Of a DNA stretch of 64,000 nt, positions 1 to 9,436 are shown piece by piece. Made by a program: the position numbers and the translations under genes. This DNA is from Polytrichum commune (lineage: Eukaryota > Streptophyta > Polytrichopsida > Polytrichales > Polytrichaceae). The notes beneath the pieces were generated by a model. That model was not told the origin of the DNA, did no database searches, and saw only the letters and a program-made list of their open reading frames with translations. Positions within the stretch are counted from its first letter, which is position 1. Every line of letters starts with the position of its first letter. The stretch covers positions 15,316,001 to 15,380,000 of the forward strand of contig OX485804.1 in the NCBI GenBank assembly GCA_950295325.1, read 5' to 3'.

Positions 1-460
1 CTCGTTCTTCCCTAAGACCTAGTACCTTGGTTTGTTTCCTTAGGTTAGTTTTAAGTGATAGCAAAAACCTAATTACATTTTGGTGCCGCTTCCCCAACTT
101 CCCCATCTCCTCAAGTTCTCCTTAGATCTAACATTCAAGCTCATCCATTTTTTCCACCTTTTACCCCACATGTAAACCCAAATCAATTACAAAGACTTAA
201 CATAACAACTTATCCAATACCCATGATAAATAGTGTAGTTAAGCATCCTCATTTCCATGGTAGATGGGGCATAGACCTTGATGTCCACATCAAGAAATTC
301 AAAATTGCATGCGCCACAAATAATGTCCCTCCTTATAAGCAAATGAAAGTATTTGCAACTACTTTGTAAAAGAACAAATTTTTATGGTATTCTTGTCGCG
401 CAACTTTGTTTATTTGGATGCACTCATACATACATTCTTATTATATCTTAGACCCTTGGG
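1..460 (+). pseudogene. Ty3/gypsy-like gag start, decayed
   Basis: A reading frame from about 211 gives a peptide with the pattern HPHFHGRW-GIDLDVHIKKF-KIACATNN-KVFATTL, which fits the retrotransposon Gag pattern (F-x-G-x-W, D-x-H-I-x-x-F, then F-x-x-x-L). It hits a stop at 367-369 and the frame then fades. About 130 bp upstream, at 79-96, is TGGTGCCGCTTCCCC, placed just after a segment ending in ACA, as expected for a primer-binding site next to an LTR. No pol domains follow. I read it as the 5' end of a dead Ty3/gypsy element. The match is by pattern only. Confidence 0.42.
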
Positions 461-689
461 GTTGAAAATGGTTTAATAGCAATGTTGAGGTCACCTTCGA
501 ACCCTCAGCCTTAGACGGTGTAACCCGCTGCTGACCGGTTTACACAGACATTGCGCCCACCTAAAATTAGCTCGCTCCTCAATTCCGTTCCTTGAAGGTG
601 GTTTGTTTACTCATCAATTCAAAAGCTCAATATGATGTTAGATCTCTAATAAGATATACTCATGCATAGTCTCCTTAGTATGATACTTC

Positions 690-1245
690 CTCTTTGGAGT
701 TAATCTCTACTGAGACGGTGTCCTAGTTTTCAAGTTTATGTTCCTTTAAAACCTTAAGTAAGGTTGGTATTTTGTAAATCTCTAAGAAGAAAAGTGTCCT
801 AGACTTCTAAGCTTATGTTCCCCGAAATCCTAATGTCGAGGTTAAGTGTTATAGAGGAAATTCCTTCTTATACAATATCAAGTTCTTATCGCATAGTGTT
901 TCGAAAATGATGTTTCTTCTTAATAAATCTCCAAGGAGAAAGTGCTCTAAGTTTCCAAGGTTATGTTCCCCTAAAGCCTAATGTCAAGGTTAAGTGTACT
1001 TAGGGGAACTTCATTCCTACATACAATAATATCTTTCATGGTTTGAATGATTAAAACCTTCCTTACCTTCTCCAAGTATTTTTCGAACGTTCCTGTTGAG
1101 AGAGTTTATAGTTTTCAAGCATACTCTCTCACTAAAGGAATATTGGGAGAATTCTCTCTCTCAAAGTATTTCACGAATGTTCCCTTGAGAGAGTTTACAA
1201 CTTCCAAGCATACTCTCTTACTAAAGGAACCTCACGAGAATTCTC
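690..1245. repeat. degenerate tandem repeats, two families
   Basis: Three diverged copies of a block containing 'gtcctagacttctaag', 'ttatgttcccc' and 'cctaatgtcgaggttaagtgt' lie near 717-770, 793-850 and 940-998. A second family with a unit of about 100 bp ('gttcccttgagagagtt', then 'caagcatactctctcactaaagg') has two copies at about 1085-1160 and 1175-1245. No coding potential is seen. The block could be part of the long terminal repeat of the retroelement at the window start. Confidence 0.55.
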
Positions 1246-1636
1246 TAATTCCTCCAACGTCCCTTTGAGAATCCTTGCCTAAGCACTTATTACGAGGAAA
1301 GCATGCTCCCTTGCAATTATAATTTCTCTTAAGTCGGACATACTTGAGGTCATGGAATTCTCTCAACTCTATTAGCCTCAAGTGCCCGCCATCAAGTTCA
1401 TGAGTGGATTCAATCTTCGAGGTGCTTGGATGATATTTATCAATATTCCGGGAGGGATCTTAAGATAGAATATTCGGTAATTAATGCCAATTCTCAAGTT
1501 ATTACCTTGAGCCTTCTTGGCCTAAGGCGTGGAGCCTCTCCCTAGTGCATATCTAAAGTAATTCCGAATCTTTAGCTAAGGCCGGCCTTTATACCAGAAT
1601 ATCCTTCTTAGGCCTCAAATCCCTTAGGTGGTATGA

Positions 1637-1653
1637 GGGGGGGGGGGGGGGGG
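1637..1653. repeat. G17 homopolymer
   Basis: An uninterrupted run of 17 G. Such runs are unstable and prone to sequencing and assembly length errors. No gene context. Confidence 0.95.
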
Positions 1654-2181
1654 TTTGATGACGAGGCCACAACTTAGAATCCCCTAAATCAATTCCTTGC
1701 TTGCCGTCTTATTGATTAGATTTGTTAAGTCCTATCGAGTAAGCTAATCAAGGTAACTCAAGACCGATAGTGTGGAAGGTAATGATAAGTATTTTTACTT
1801 AGGTGTCAACTTCGGCTTGAGGCCTCATGCCCCTCTCTTCCAATGAGTTCTACCCAAGTGATTTGATTTTTGTAGCTTTATATTTCCTTTACCTCAAAAC
1901 ACTTGCTAAGTTCGGGGTAACTTTACCGGATGCCATGCGTAATTCGAATTGCTATGTGAAAACCTCAAGTTTGTCGCAACGCAATTGCTTCTCCTTTAAA
2001 TCACGTACATGAATTCATAAAGCATTTATCGAAACTCCCTTGTGTGGCGCTTTGCTAATAAGCCGCAAGTAAGCCTCTTTGATTTGATTCCTTTCCAAAA
2101 GCTTTGCTCGTCGCGTGTTTCAATAATTGCCTAGGCCTACGTGATAGCTTTGCACTTTGATTCGCCGCATCATACCTTACC

Positions 2182-2416
2182 GCACCGAGGGTGCCAATTT
2201 TCTATCTCATACCATACCGCACCGAGGGTGCCAATTTCATATAAGCGCACCGAGGGTGCCGATCGACATAAGCGCACCGAGGGTGCCAATCCTCTATCTA
2301 GTGCACCGAGGGTGCCATTTTCGATCTCTAGACCTAATGCACCGAGGGTGCCGATTCTCTATCTAGTGCACCGAGGGTGCCATTTTCGATCTCTAGACCT
2401 AATGCACCGAGGGTGC
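2182..2416. repeat. array of eight GCACC-GAG-GGTGC palindromes
   Basis: Eight exact copies of GCACCGAGGGTGC (5-bp perfect stem, 3-nt loop) start near 2182, 2219, 2246, 2273, 2302, 2338, 2367 and 2404, spaced 27-37 bp. Spacers differ, except that a unit of about 65 bp ('attttcgatctctagacc' plus 'attctctatcta') is duplicated at the right end. About 90 bp downstream is a TATA-like 'cctttatatagtg'. The short frames opened by the repeat are not gene-like. Confidence 0.88.
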
Positions 2417-2754
2417 CAATTCTCTACCTCTAAGCTTCAGAGCTCGGACACTCATGTAGAATTTTCATATGCAAAATGACGTGTATTAGGGGACTCAACT
2501 CGGCCCCTTTATATAGTGTTCCACATCTATGTATTTGTAGATTTTTGTAAATGTTAGCTTCAGCTAAATTTAGCAATGTGTCTAAATATAGCCTGATTAA
2601 AAAGTCTTAATTCATAGAGACTAAATCTATTTAGTCTAACATGTAATTCCTACTTACATATCTTTTCATATCCCTAGCTAATTAATTGAGCACATGCTCC
2701 TAAAGTGGGGGCATTTGTGCCTCTTTAATTCTCGGTGCTAGCCCTATTTCCACT

Positions 2755-2915
2755 GGTCTTGGCCACAGTCTGCATTCCCTTGGCTGCCTTTTACGTTCCT
2801 TTGGCTGCCTTCACGCTCCCTTGGCCGTCTTCACGTTCCCCTGCGCCTTCACGTTCCCTTGGCTGCCTTGACGTTCCCTTGGCAGCCTTATGTTCCCTTG
2901 GCTGCCTTGACGGTC
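2755..2915. repeat. minisatellite, unit about 20 bp
   Basis: Roughly seven imperfect copies of 'acgttcccttggctgcctt' (variants 'ggccgtc', 'ggcagcc'). GC-rich compared with its surroundings, and just beyond the 3' end of the LRR exon on the opposite strand. Short frames here are repeat artefacts. Confidence 0.75.
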
Positions 2916-3139
2916 TCTTCTGCCATATCACCCATATGTGCTGGCAACTCTGCCTCGCACCATGCCAGCTCCTCTCTCTCCGTCTTCACTGGTTCCGTTT
3001 CCCATCGCCGTTGGCCATCCCTGCTCCGCCGCTGGCCGCTTACTGAGCTTCCTTGCCCTCGCATGTCAGTGGTGTTGCTATCTCTACAAGCAAAACTGAA
3101 AACAATCCAAATTGATAAAGATCAAAGTGCTGATAGTTA

Positions 3140-6100
3140 TCAATGATACCTTTGATCCGGTAATGTTGTCAAGGTCCAACACCCAGATAATTTCAATTTT
3201 GTCAAAGAGATGAGGTTCCCCAATCCCTTTGGTAATGTTGTCAAGCTCTTACACCAAGACAAATCTAATGTTCTCAAAGAGGTCAAGTTCCCCAATCCCT
3301 CCGGTAATGTTGTCAAGCTCTTACACGAAGACAAATCTAATGTTGTCAAAGAGGTCAAGTTCCCCAATCCCTCCGGTAATGTTGTCAAGCTCAAACACCA
3401 AGACAAATCCAGGGTTGTCAAAGAGGCCAAGTTCTCCAATCCCTCCGGTAATGTTGTCAAGCTCGAACACCCTGGCAAATCTAATGTTGTCAAGGAGGTC
3501 AAGTTCCCCAATCCCTCCGGTAATGTTGTCAAGGAGGTCAAGTTCCCCAATCCCTCCGGTAATGTTGTCAAGCTCGAACACCCTGGCAATTTCAATGTTG
3601 TCAAAGAGATCAAGTTCCCCAATCCCTCCGGTAATGTTGTCAAGCTCGAACACGCAGAGATTTTCAATGTTGTCAAAGAGGTCAAGTTCCCCAATCCCTC
3701 CGGTAATGTTGTCAAGCTCGAACACGCAGAGATTTTCAATGTTGTCAAAGAGGTCAAGTTCCCCAATTCCTCCGGTAATGTTGTCAAGCTCGAACACCCA
3801 AAGATTTTCAATCTTGTCAAAGAGGTCAAGTTCCCCAATCCCTCCGGTAATGTTGTCAAGCTCTTACACGAAGACAAATCTAATGTTGTCAAGGAGGTCA
3901 AGTTCCCCAATCCCTCCAGTAATGTTGTCAAGCTCGAACATTCAAACAAATTCAATCTTTTCAAAGAGGTCAAGTTCCCCAATCCCTCCGGTAATGTTGT
4001 CAAGCTCTTACATGAAGACAAATCTAATGTTGTCAAGGAGGTCAAGTTCCCCAATCCCTCCAGTAATGTTGTCAAGCTCGAACATTCAAACAAATTCAAT
4101 CTTTTCAAAGAGGTCAAGTTCCCCAATCCCTCCGGTAATGTTGTCAACCTCGAACACCCAGAGATTTTCAATTTTGTCAAAGATGTCAAGTTCCCCAATC
4201 CCTCCGGTAATGTTGTCAAGCTCGAACACCCAAAGATTTTCAATTTTGTCAAAGAAGTCAAGTTCCCCAATCCCTCAGGTAATGTTGTCAAGCTCTTACA
4301 CGAACACAAATCTAATGTTGTCAAGGAGACCAAGTTCCCAAATCCCTCGGGTAATGTTGTCAAGCTCGAACACCCAGACAATTTCAATGTTGTCAAAGAG
4401 GTCAAGTTCCCCAATCCCTCCGGTAATGTTGTCAAGCTCGAACATTCAAACAAATTCAATCTTTTCAAAGAGGTCAAGTTCCCCAATCCCTCCGGTAATG
4501 TTGTCAAGCTCTTACACGAAGACAAATCTAATGTTGTCAAGGAGGTCAAGTTCCCCAATCCCTCCGGTAATGTTGTCAAGCTCTTACACGAAGACAATTT
4601 CAATGTTGTCAAAGAGGTCAAGTTCCCCAATCCTTCCGGTAATGTTGTCAATCTCGAACACCCAGAGATTTTCAATGTTGTCAAAGAGGTCAAGCTCCCC
4701 AAGCCCTTCGGTAATGTTGTCAAGTTCTTACACGAAGACAAATCTAATGTTGTCAAGGAGGTCAAGTTCCCCAATCCCTCCGGTAATGTTGTCAAGCTCG
4801 AACATTTAAACAAATTCAATCTTTTCAAAGAGGTCAAGTTTCCCAATCCGTCTGGTAATGTTGTCAAGCTCTTACACGAAAACAAATCTAATGTTGTCAA
4901 GGAGGTCAAGTTTCCCAATCCCTCCGGTAATGTTCTCAAGCTCGAACATCCAAACAATTTCAATGTTGTCAAAGAGGTCAAAGTACCCAATCCATCCGGT
5001 AATGTTGTCAAGATCGAACACCGTGACAAATCCAATGTTCTCAACGAGGTCAAGTTCTCCACTCCCTCCGGTAATGTTGTCAAGGTCGAACACTTATACA
5101 AACTCAATGTTGTCAAAGTGGTCAAGTTCCCCAATCCCTCCGGTAATGTTGTCAAGCTCTTACATGAAGACAAATCTAATGTTCTCAAGGAGGTCAAGTT
5201 CCCCAATCCCTCCGGTAATGTTGTCAAGCTCAAACACCCAAACAATTTCAATGTTGTCAAAGAGGTCAAGTTCCCCAATCCCTCCGGTAATGTTGTCAAG
5301 CTCTTACACGAACAGAAATCTAATGTTGTCAAGGAGGCCAAGTTCCCAAATCCCTCGGGTAATGTTGTCAAGCTCTTACACGAAGACAATTTCAATGTTG
5401 TCAAAGAGGTCAAGTTCCCCAATCCCTCCGGTAATGTTGCCAAGCTCTTACACGAAGACAAATCTAATGTTGTCAAGGAGGTCAAGTTCCCCAATCCCTC
5501 CGGTAATGTTGTCAAGCTCGAATACCCAGACAATTTCAATGTTGTCAAAGAGGTCAAGTTCCTCAATCCTTCCGGTAATGTTGTCAAGCTCGAACACCCA
5601 AAGATTTTCAATTTTGTTAAAGAGGTCAAGTTCCCCAATCCCTCCAGTAATGTTGTCAAACTCATATACGAAGACAAATCTAATGTTGTCAAGGAGGCCA
5701 AGTTCCCCAATCCCTCCCGTAATGTTGTCAAGCTCGAACATTCAAACAAATTCAATCTTTTCAAAGAGATCAAGTTCCCCAATCCCTCTGGTAATGTTCT
5801 CAAGCTCTTACACGAAGACAAATCTAATGTTGTCAAGGAGGTCAAGTTTCCCAATCCCTCCGGTAATGTTGTCAAGCCTGAACACCCACACAAATCCAAT
5901 GTTGTCAAAGAGGTCAAGTTCCCCAATCCCTCCGGTAATGTTGTCAAGCTCAAACACCAAGACAAATCCAATGTTGTCAAACAAGTGAAGTTCCTCAATC
6001 CCTTATGTAATGTTGTCAAGCTCGAACACCCATACAATTTCAATGTTGTCAAAGAGATTAGGTTCTCCAATCCATCCGGTAATGTTGTCAAGCTCTCACA

Positions 6101-7435
6101 CCAAGACAAATCTAATGTTGTCAAAGAGGTCAAGTTCCCCAATCCCTCCGGTAATGTTGTCAAGCTTGAACACTCAGAGATTTTCAATGTTGTCAAAGAG
6201 GTCAAGTTCCCCAATCCCTCCGGTAATGTTGTCAAGCTCGAACACCAATACAAATCCAATGTTGTCAAAGAGGTCAAGTTCCATAATCCCTCCGGTAATG
6301 TTGTCAAGCTCGAACACCAATACAAATCCAATGTTGTCAAAGAGGTCAAGTTCCATAATCCCTCCGGTAATGTTGTCAAGCTCGAACACCGTGACAAATC
6401 CAATGTTGTCAAAGAGGTCAAGTTCCCCAATCCCTCCGGTAATGTTGTCAAGCTCTTACACCCAGACAAATCTAATGTTGTCAAGGAGGTCAAGTTCCCC
6501 AATCCCTCCGGTAATGTTGTCAAGCTCGAACACCCATACAATACCAATGTTGTCAAAGAGGTCAAGTTCCCCAATCCCTCCGGTAATGTTGTCAAGCTCG
6601 AACACCCAGACAAATCTAATGTTGTCAAGGAGGTCAAGTTCCCCAATCTCTCTGGTAATGTTGTCAAGCTCGAACACCAATACAAATTCAATGTTGTCAA
6701 AGAGGTCAAGTTCCGTAATCCCTCCGGTAATGTTGTCAAGCTCGAACACCAATGCAAATCCAATGTTGTTAAAGAGGTCAAGTTACCCAATCCATCCGGT
6801 AATGTTTTCAAGCTCGAACACGAAGACAAATCCAATGTTGTCAAAGAGGTCAAGTTCCCCAATCCCTCCGGTAATGTTTTCAAGCGCTTACAGCAAAACA
6901 AATGTAATGTTGTCAAAGAGGTCAAGTTCCCCAATCGCTCCGGTAATGTTGTCAAGCTGCAACACCAAAACAACTCCAATGTTGTCAAAGAGGTCAAGTT
7001 CCCCAATCCCTCCGGTAATGTTTTCAAGCGCTTACAGCAAGACAAATGTAATGTTGTCAAAGAGGTCAAGTTCCCCAATCCCTCCGGTAATGTTGTCAAG
7101 CTGCAACACCAAAACAACTCCAATGTTGTCAAAGAGGTCAAGTTCCCCAATCCCTCCGGTAATGTTGTCAAGCTCGAACACCCAGACAAATCCAATGTTG
7201 TCAAAGAGGTCAAGTTCCCCAATCCCTCCGGTAATGTTGTCATGGTTATACACCAAAGCAAACACAACGTTTTCAAAGAAGTAAAGTACTCCAATCCCTC
7301 AGGTAATGTTGTCAATCCCTCATATACCAATAGTCCAAGGGAGCTTACATCAAGGTCTTTGATCTGTTTGAAATTGTCCTTTAGCCATTGTGAAATTTCT
7401 CGATCTATACAAATTGCTTCTACTTTCTTGTACTT
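3140..7435 (-). CDS. PNL receptor exon 3: about 57 leucine-rich repeats
   Basis: Third exon of the kinase-NB-ARC-LRR gene. The acceptor 'gaaacccag' precedes 7435 and joins in phase 0 to the NB-ARC exon, giving ...GPTHDK then KYKKVEAICIDREISQW, a linker typical between NB-ARC and LRR. After about 40 residues the protein is an unbroken array of 24-residue repeats built from TTLPEGLGNLTSL followed by a variable half such as TTLDLSGCSSL. I count about 57 units, with one truncated 13-residue unit near 3510-3550. Variable residues fall mostly in the xLxLxxCxSL strand, where LRR ligand surfaces vary. It ends at a TGA (3140-3142) directly after a partial repeat (TTLPDQRYH). A possible donor (CAAAG then GTATCA) lies just before the stop, so a further 3' exon is possible. 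LRRs in such receptors sense ligands and restrain the NB-ARC switch. Confidence 0.88.
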   Translation of the reverse strand, partial: KYKKVEAICIDREISQWLKDNFKQIKDLDVSSLGLLVYEGLTTLPEGLEYFTSLKTLCLLWCITMTTLPEGLGNLTSLTTLDLSGCSSLTTLPEGLGNLTSLTTLELFWCCSLTTLPEGLGNLTSLTTLHLSCCKRLKTLPEGLGNLTSLTTLELFWCCSLTTLPERLGNLTSLTTLHLFCCKRLKTLPEGLGNLTSLTTLDLSSCSSLKTLPDGLGNLTSLTTLDLHWCSSLTTLPEGLRNLTSLTTLNLYWCSSLTTLPERLGNLTSLTTLDLSGCSSLTTLPEGLGNLTSLTTLVLYGCSSLTTLPEGLGNLTSLTTLDLSGCKSLTTLPEGLGNLTSLTTLDLSRCSSLTTLPEGLWNLTSLTTLDLYWCSSLTTLPEGLWNLTSLTTLDLYWCSSLTTLPEGLGNLTSLTTLKISECSSLTTLPEGLGNLTSLTTLDLSWCESLTTLPDGLENLISLTTLKLYGCSSLTTLHKGLRNFTCLTTLDLSWCLSLTTLPEGLGNLTSLTTLDLCGCSGLTTLPEGLGNLTSLTTLDLSSCKSLRTLPEGLGNLISLKRLNLFECSSLTTLREGLGNLASLTTLDLSSYMSLTTLLEGLGNLTSLTKLKIFGCSSLTTLPEGLRNLTSLTTLKLSGYSSLTTLPEGLGNLTSLTTLDLSSCKSLATLPEGLGNLTSLTTLKLSSCKSLTTLPEGFGNLASLTTLDFCSCKSLTTLPEGLGNLTSLTTLKLFGCLSLTTLPEGLGNLTSLRTLDLSSCKSLTTLPEGLGNLTTLTTLSLYKCSTLTTLPEGVENLTSLRTLDLSRCSILTTLPDGLGTLTSLTTLKLFGCSSLRTLPEGLGNLTSLTTLDLFSCKSLTTLPDGLGNLTSLKRLNLFKCSSLTTLPEGLGNLTSLTTLDLSSCKNLTTLPKGLGSLTSLTTLKISGCSRLTTLPEGLGNLTSLTTLKLSSCKSLTTLPEGLGNLTSLTTLDLSSCKSLTTLPEGLGNLTSLKRLNLFECSSLTTLPEGLGNLTSLTTLKLSGCSSLTTLPEGFGNLVSLTTLDLCSCKSLTTLPEGLGNLTSLTKLKIFGCSSLTTLPEGLGNLTSLTKLKISGCSRLTTLPEGLGNLTSLKRLNLFECSSLTTLLEGLGNLTSLTTLDLSSCKSLTTLPEGLGNLTSLKRLNLFECSSLTTLLEGLGNLTSLTTLDLSSCKSLTTLPEGLGNLTSLTRLKIFGCSSLTTLPEELGNLTSLTTLKISACSSLTTLPEGLGNLTSLTTLKISACSSLTTLPEGLGNLISLTTLKLPGCSSLTTLPEGLGNLTSLTTLPEGLGNLTSLTTLDLPGCSSLTTLPEGLENLASLTTLDLSWCLSLTTLPEGLGNLTSLTTLDLSSCKSLTTLPEGLGNLTSLRTLDLSWCKSLTTLPKGLGNLISLTKLKLSGCWTLTTLPDQRYH
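3150..7320. repeat. 72-bp coding tandem array of the LRR exon
   Basis: On the plus strand the same DNA reads as 72-bp units centred on 'ttccccaatccctccggtaa' plus 'tgttgtcaagctc'. Identity is very high and two-unit (144-bp) blocks recur, for example the KRLNLFECSSL unit followed by a TTLLEGLG unit, present twice in a row. This points to recent unequal crossing-over or gene conversion. Because 72 is a multiple of 3, other frames stay open: a 1,423-codon plus-strand frame (3210-7481) and several shorter ones are shadows, not genes. Confidence 0.93.
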
Positions 7436-7661
7436 CTGGGTTTCAAACGCACCACAAAATGTCAAAATTATGTTTCGTTAATCAAAGAGTTAATGAAATT
7501 CACCCATTGTGTTTAGATGATATGGAAAAACCATTGCATTGCATATTACAAACGTGTTAAATGTCAAATTTAAACAACTTAGAACCTCAAATTTTCACAA
7601 ACATATTTGTACTTGCATTTCATAAAAATCAACTTATTAAGCTCTTTTATTTGTACCGTAC

Positions 7662-8702
7662 CTTGTCATGTGTCGGTCCAATTCCTAGCATAACATTGTT
7701 TATTTTCCAAATTTGAGTGCCCAAGTATTCCTCGTTTGTCTCAGCAATCATACGTCCCATGTCACGTAGTTGGTCGTGCATTTCTAACGTCCCCCCATGA
7801 GCTATCATTACCAAGGACTTGTCCACCAATATATCAAGCACATGATTTGGGGATGCACCATAGTTGGTCCATATACGCAAGGCCCTATCTTTCAGCATGC
7901 CCTTGGGAAAGATGCATGCTACATCCAAAAACATGTTTTTCTCATCGTGTTCCAATCCATCAAAACTGATCCTCAAGGTACTCCAAAGCCCTTCATCCCC
8001 ATCCAAATGCCTACCCCTTTTCATCCTTTGGAAAGCCCGTTCCCAACTTCGAATCCTCTCCTTTCCCCGCAAGAATGCGCCCATCACTTTCAAGCTCAAA
8101 GGCAAGCCGTTACATTTTTCTATGATTTTGTCACGTAGATCAAAGAGTTGTGGTGACAACTTGTCTCCATCCCCCAAAACGTAAGAATCAAATAGTTCTT
8201 TCGCTGCATTTTCATGTAACTTATCAACATCCATCCTACCATTCACGTCTACGCGATTGACAATTAAAGCCCAACCCCGGGTTGTTATAATAATCTTGGT
8301 GCCATTGTTGATACAAGAAACATCTGCTGGTATTATCTCACACACTTGAGTGGCATCTCTGGGATCATCCAATATTAGAAGGACTTTCTTTGTAGCCAAC
8401 AACTCCCTCATCATGTTCTGTGCATCCACCAATGTCCAAGTGGACTCTTTGTCCCTTCCAAACTTTTGTAAAATTTCACATAAGATTTCAAATGAATTTT
8501 TACTTTTCAGATTTTCAATAAAACATGAAGCATTGTATGTGGACCTCACATCATCAAATATGGCCTTAGCCAAGGTGGTCTTCCCTATTCCACCCATACC
8601 GATGAGACCCAAAATATTCACTCCCTTAAGGTGGTTTCTCACCTTTGCAAGATTGCTTTCAAGACCAACCACAACTTCATATCGTGTTTTCCTTGCATCC
8701 AC
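7662..8702 (-). CDS. PNL receptor exon 2: NB-ARC ATPase domain
   Basis: Exactly 347 codons, phase 0 at both ends. The acceptor is 'cttcatacag' before 8702 and the donor is GACAAG then GTACGG at 7661. In order it contains the P-loop GMGGIGKTT (about residues 577-585 of the joined protein), kinase-2 LLILDD (about 650), RNBS-B GTKIIITTR, GLPL in CNGLPLSLKVMG (about 741), RNBS-D KNMFLDVACIF and an MHD motif in EMHDQLRDMG (about 850). All key nucleotide-binding residues are present. The ISFDGL and FLDVACIF wording is of the TIR-NBS-LRR-like type, although the N-terminus is a kinase. The domain is the ADP/ATP switch of plant NLR receptors. Intron 2 (7436-7661) and intron 1 (8703-9436) show no other coding sequence. 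Confidence 0.93.
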
Positions 8703-9436
8703 CTGTATGAAGAAGTTCACATATCATGTCAATTGGGCCAAGAAGTGTACACTATGATAGAAGATTTAAAAACGCACAATACATATGAATATTGTAAATC
8801 TTTCCTAAAAGGTATTACAAAACATGTATTAGAAAACATCAACAATTTGTTCCAAAAAAATCTATGAAAGAATAATGTACATACTTTTGAAGATGGTCAA
8901 ACCAACTCAAATTGGAAAGCAACTTGCATGGTCAAGAAAATTTGTAAAATTAAGCTTTGAATACCTTAATCTAATTGCTTGACTTTTCTTTTCAATGTAG
9001 CCCTTCAATTCATTGTGGATTTAAGGACAATTTTCAAAAATTAGTCCAAGTTCAAAATTTATATGTAAGGTAATTAATTTTGCTTCTAGTAGCCAATGTA
9101 ATCATTAGTTTGTGGACATATTTTTGGTGATAAATTTTGAAGGTAGAATTTCGATACTGTAAGATTGAATACTTGTAACAACCATAAAGCGCTATGTGAA
9201 ACCAAAATCTACTTGGAAGACCATTTGGTGCTACTTTATAGCCTTTGACTAAGATATTTGTGAATTCAACATACATGACTTGTCTATCGGTGTAGTTGAC
9301 CATGCTTGCACCAGATCCTATGTTTTGGTTCAAATATCATGTCTTCAACTCCATGCAAATTTAAATAACTAAAACAATCAAAACATGGCATCTCAAAAAT
9401 ACACAATAAGCATATTATAATGGAATGTGTTCTTAC

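Noticed and set aside
3210-7481. Long plus-strand frames over the LRR array as genes
   Set aside because: They are explained by the 72-bp period; the minus frame has NB-ARC and kinase exons joined in phase and recognisable LRRs.
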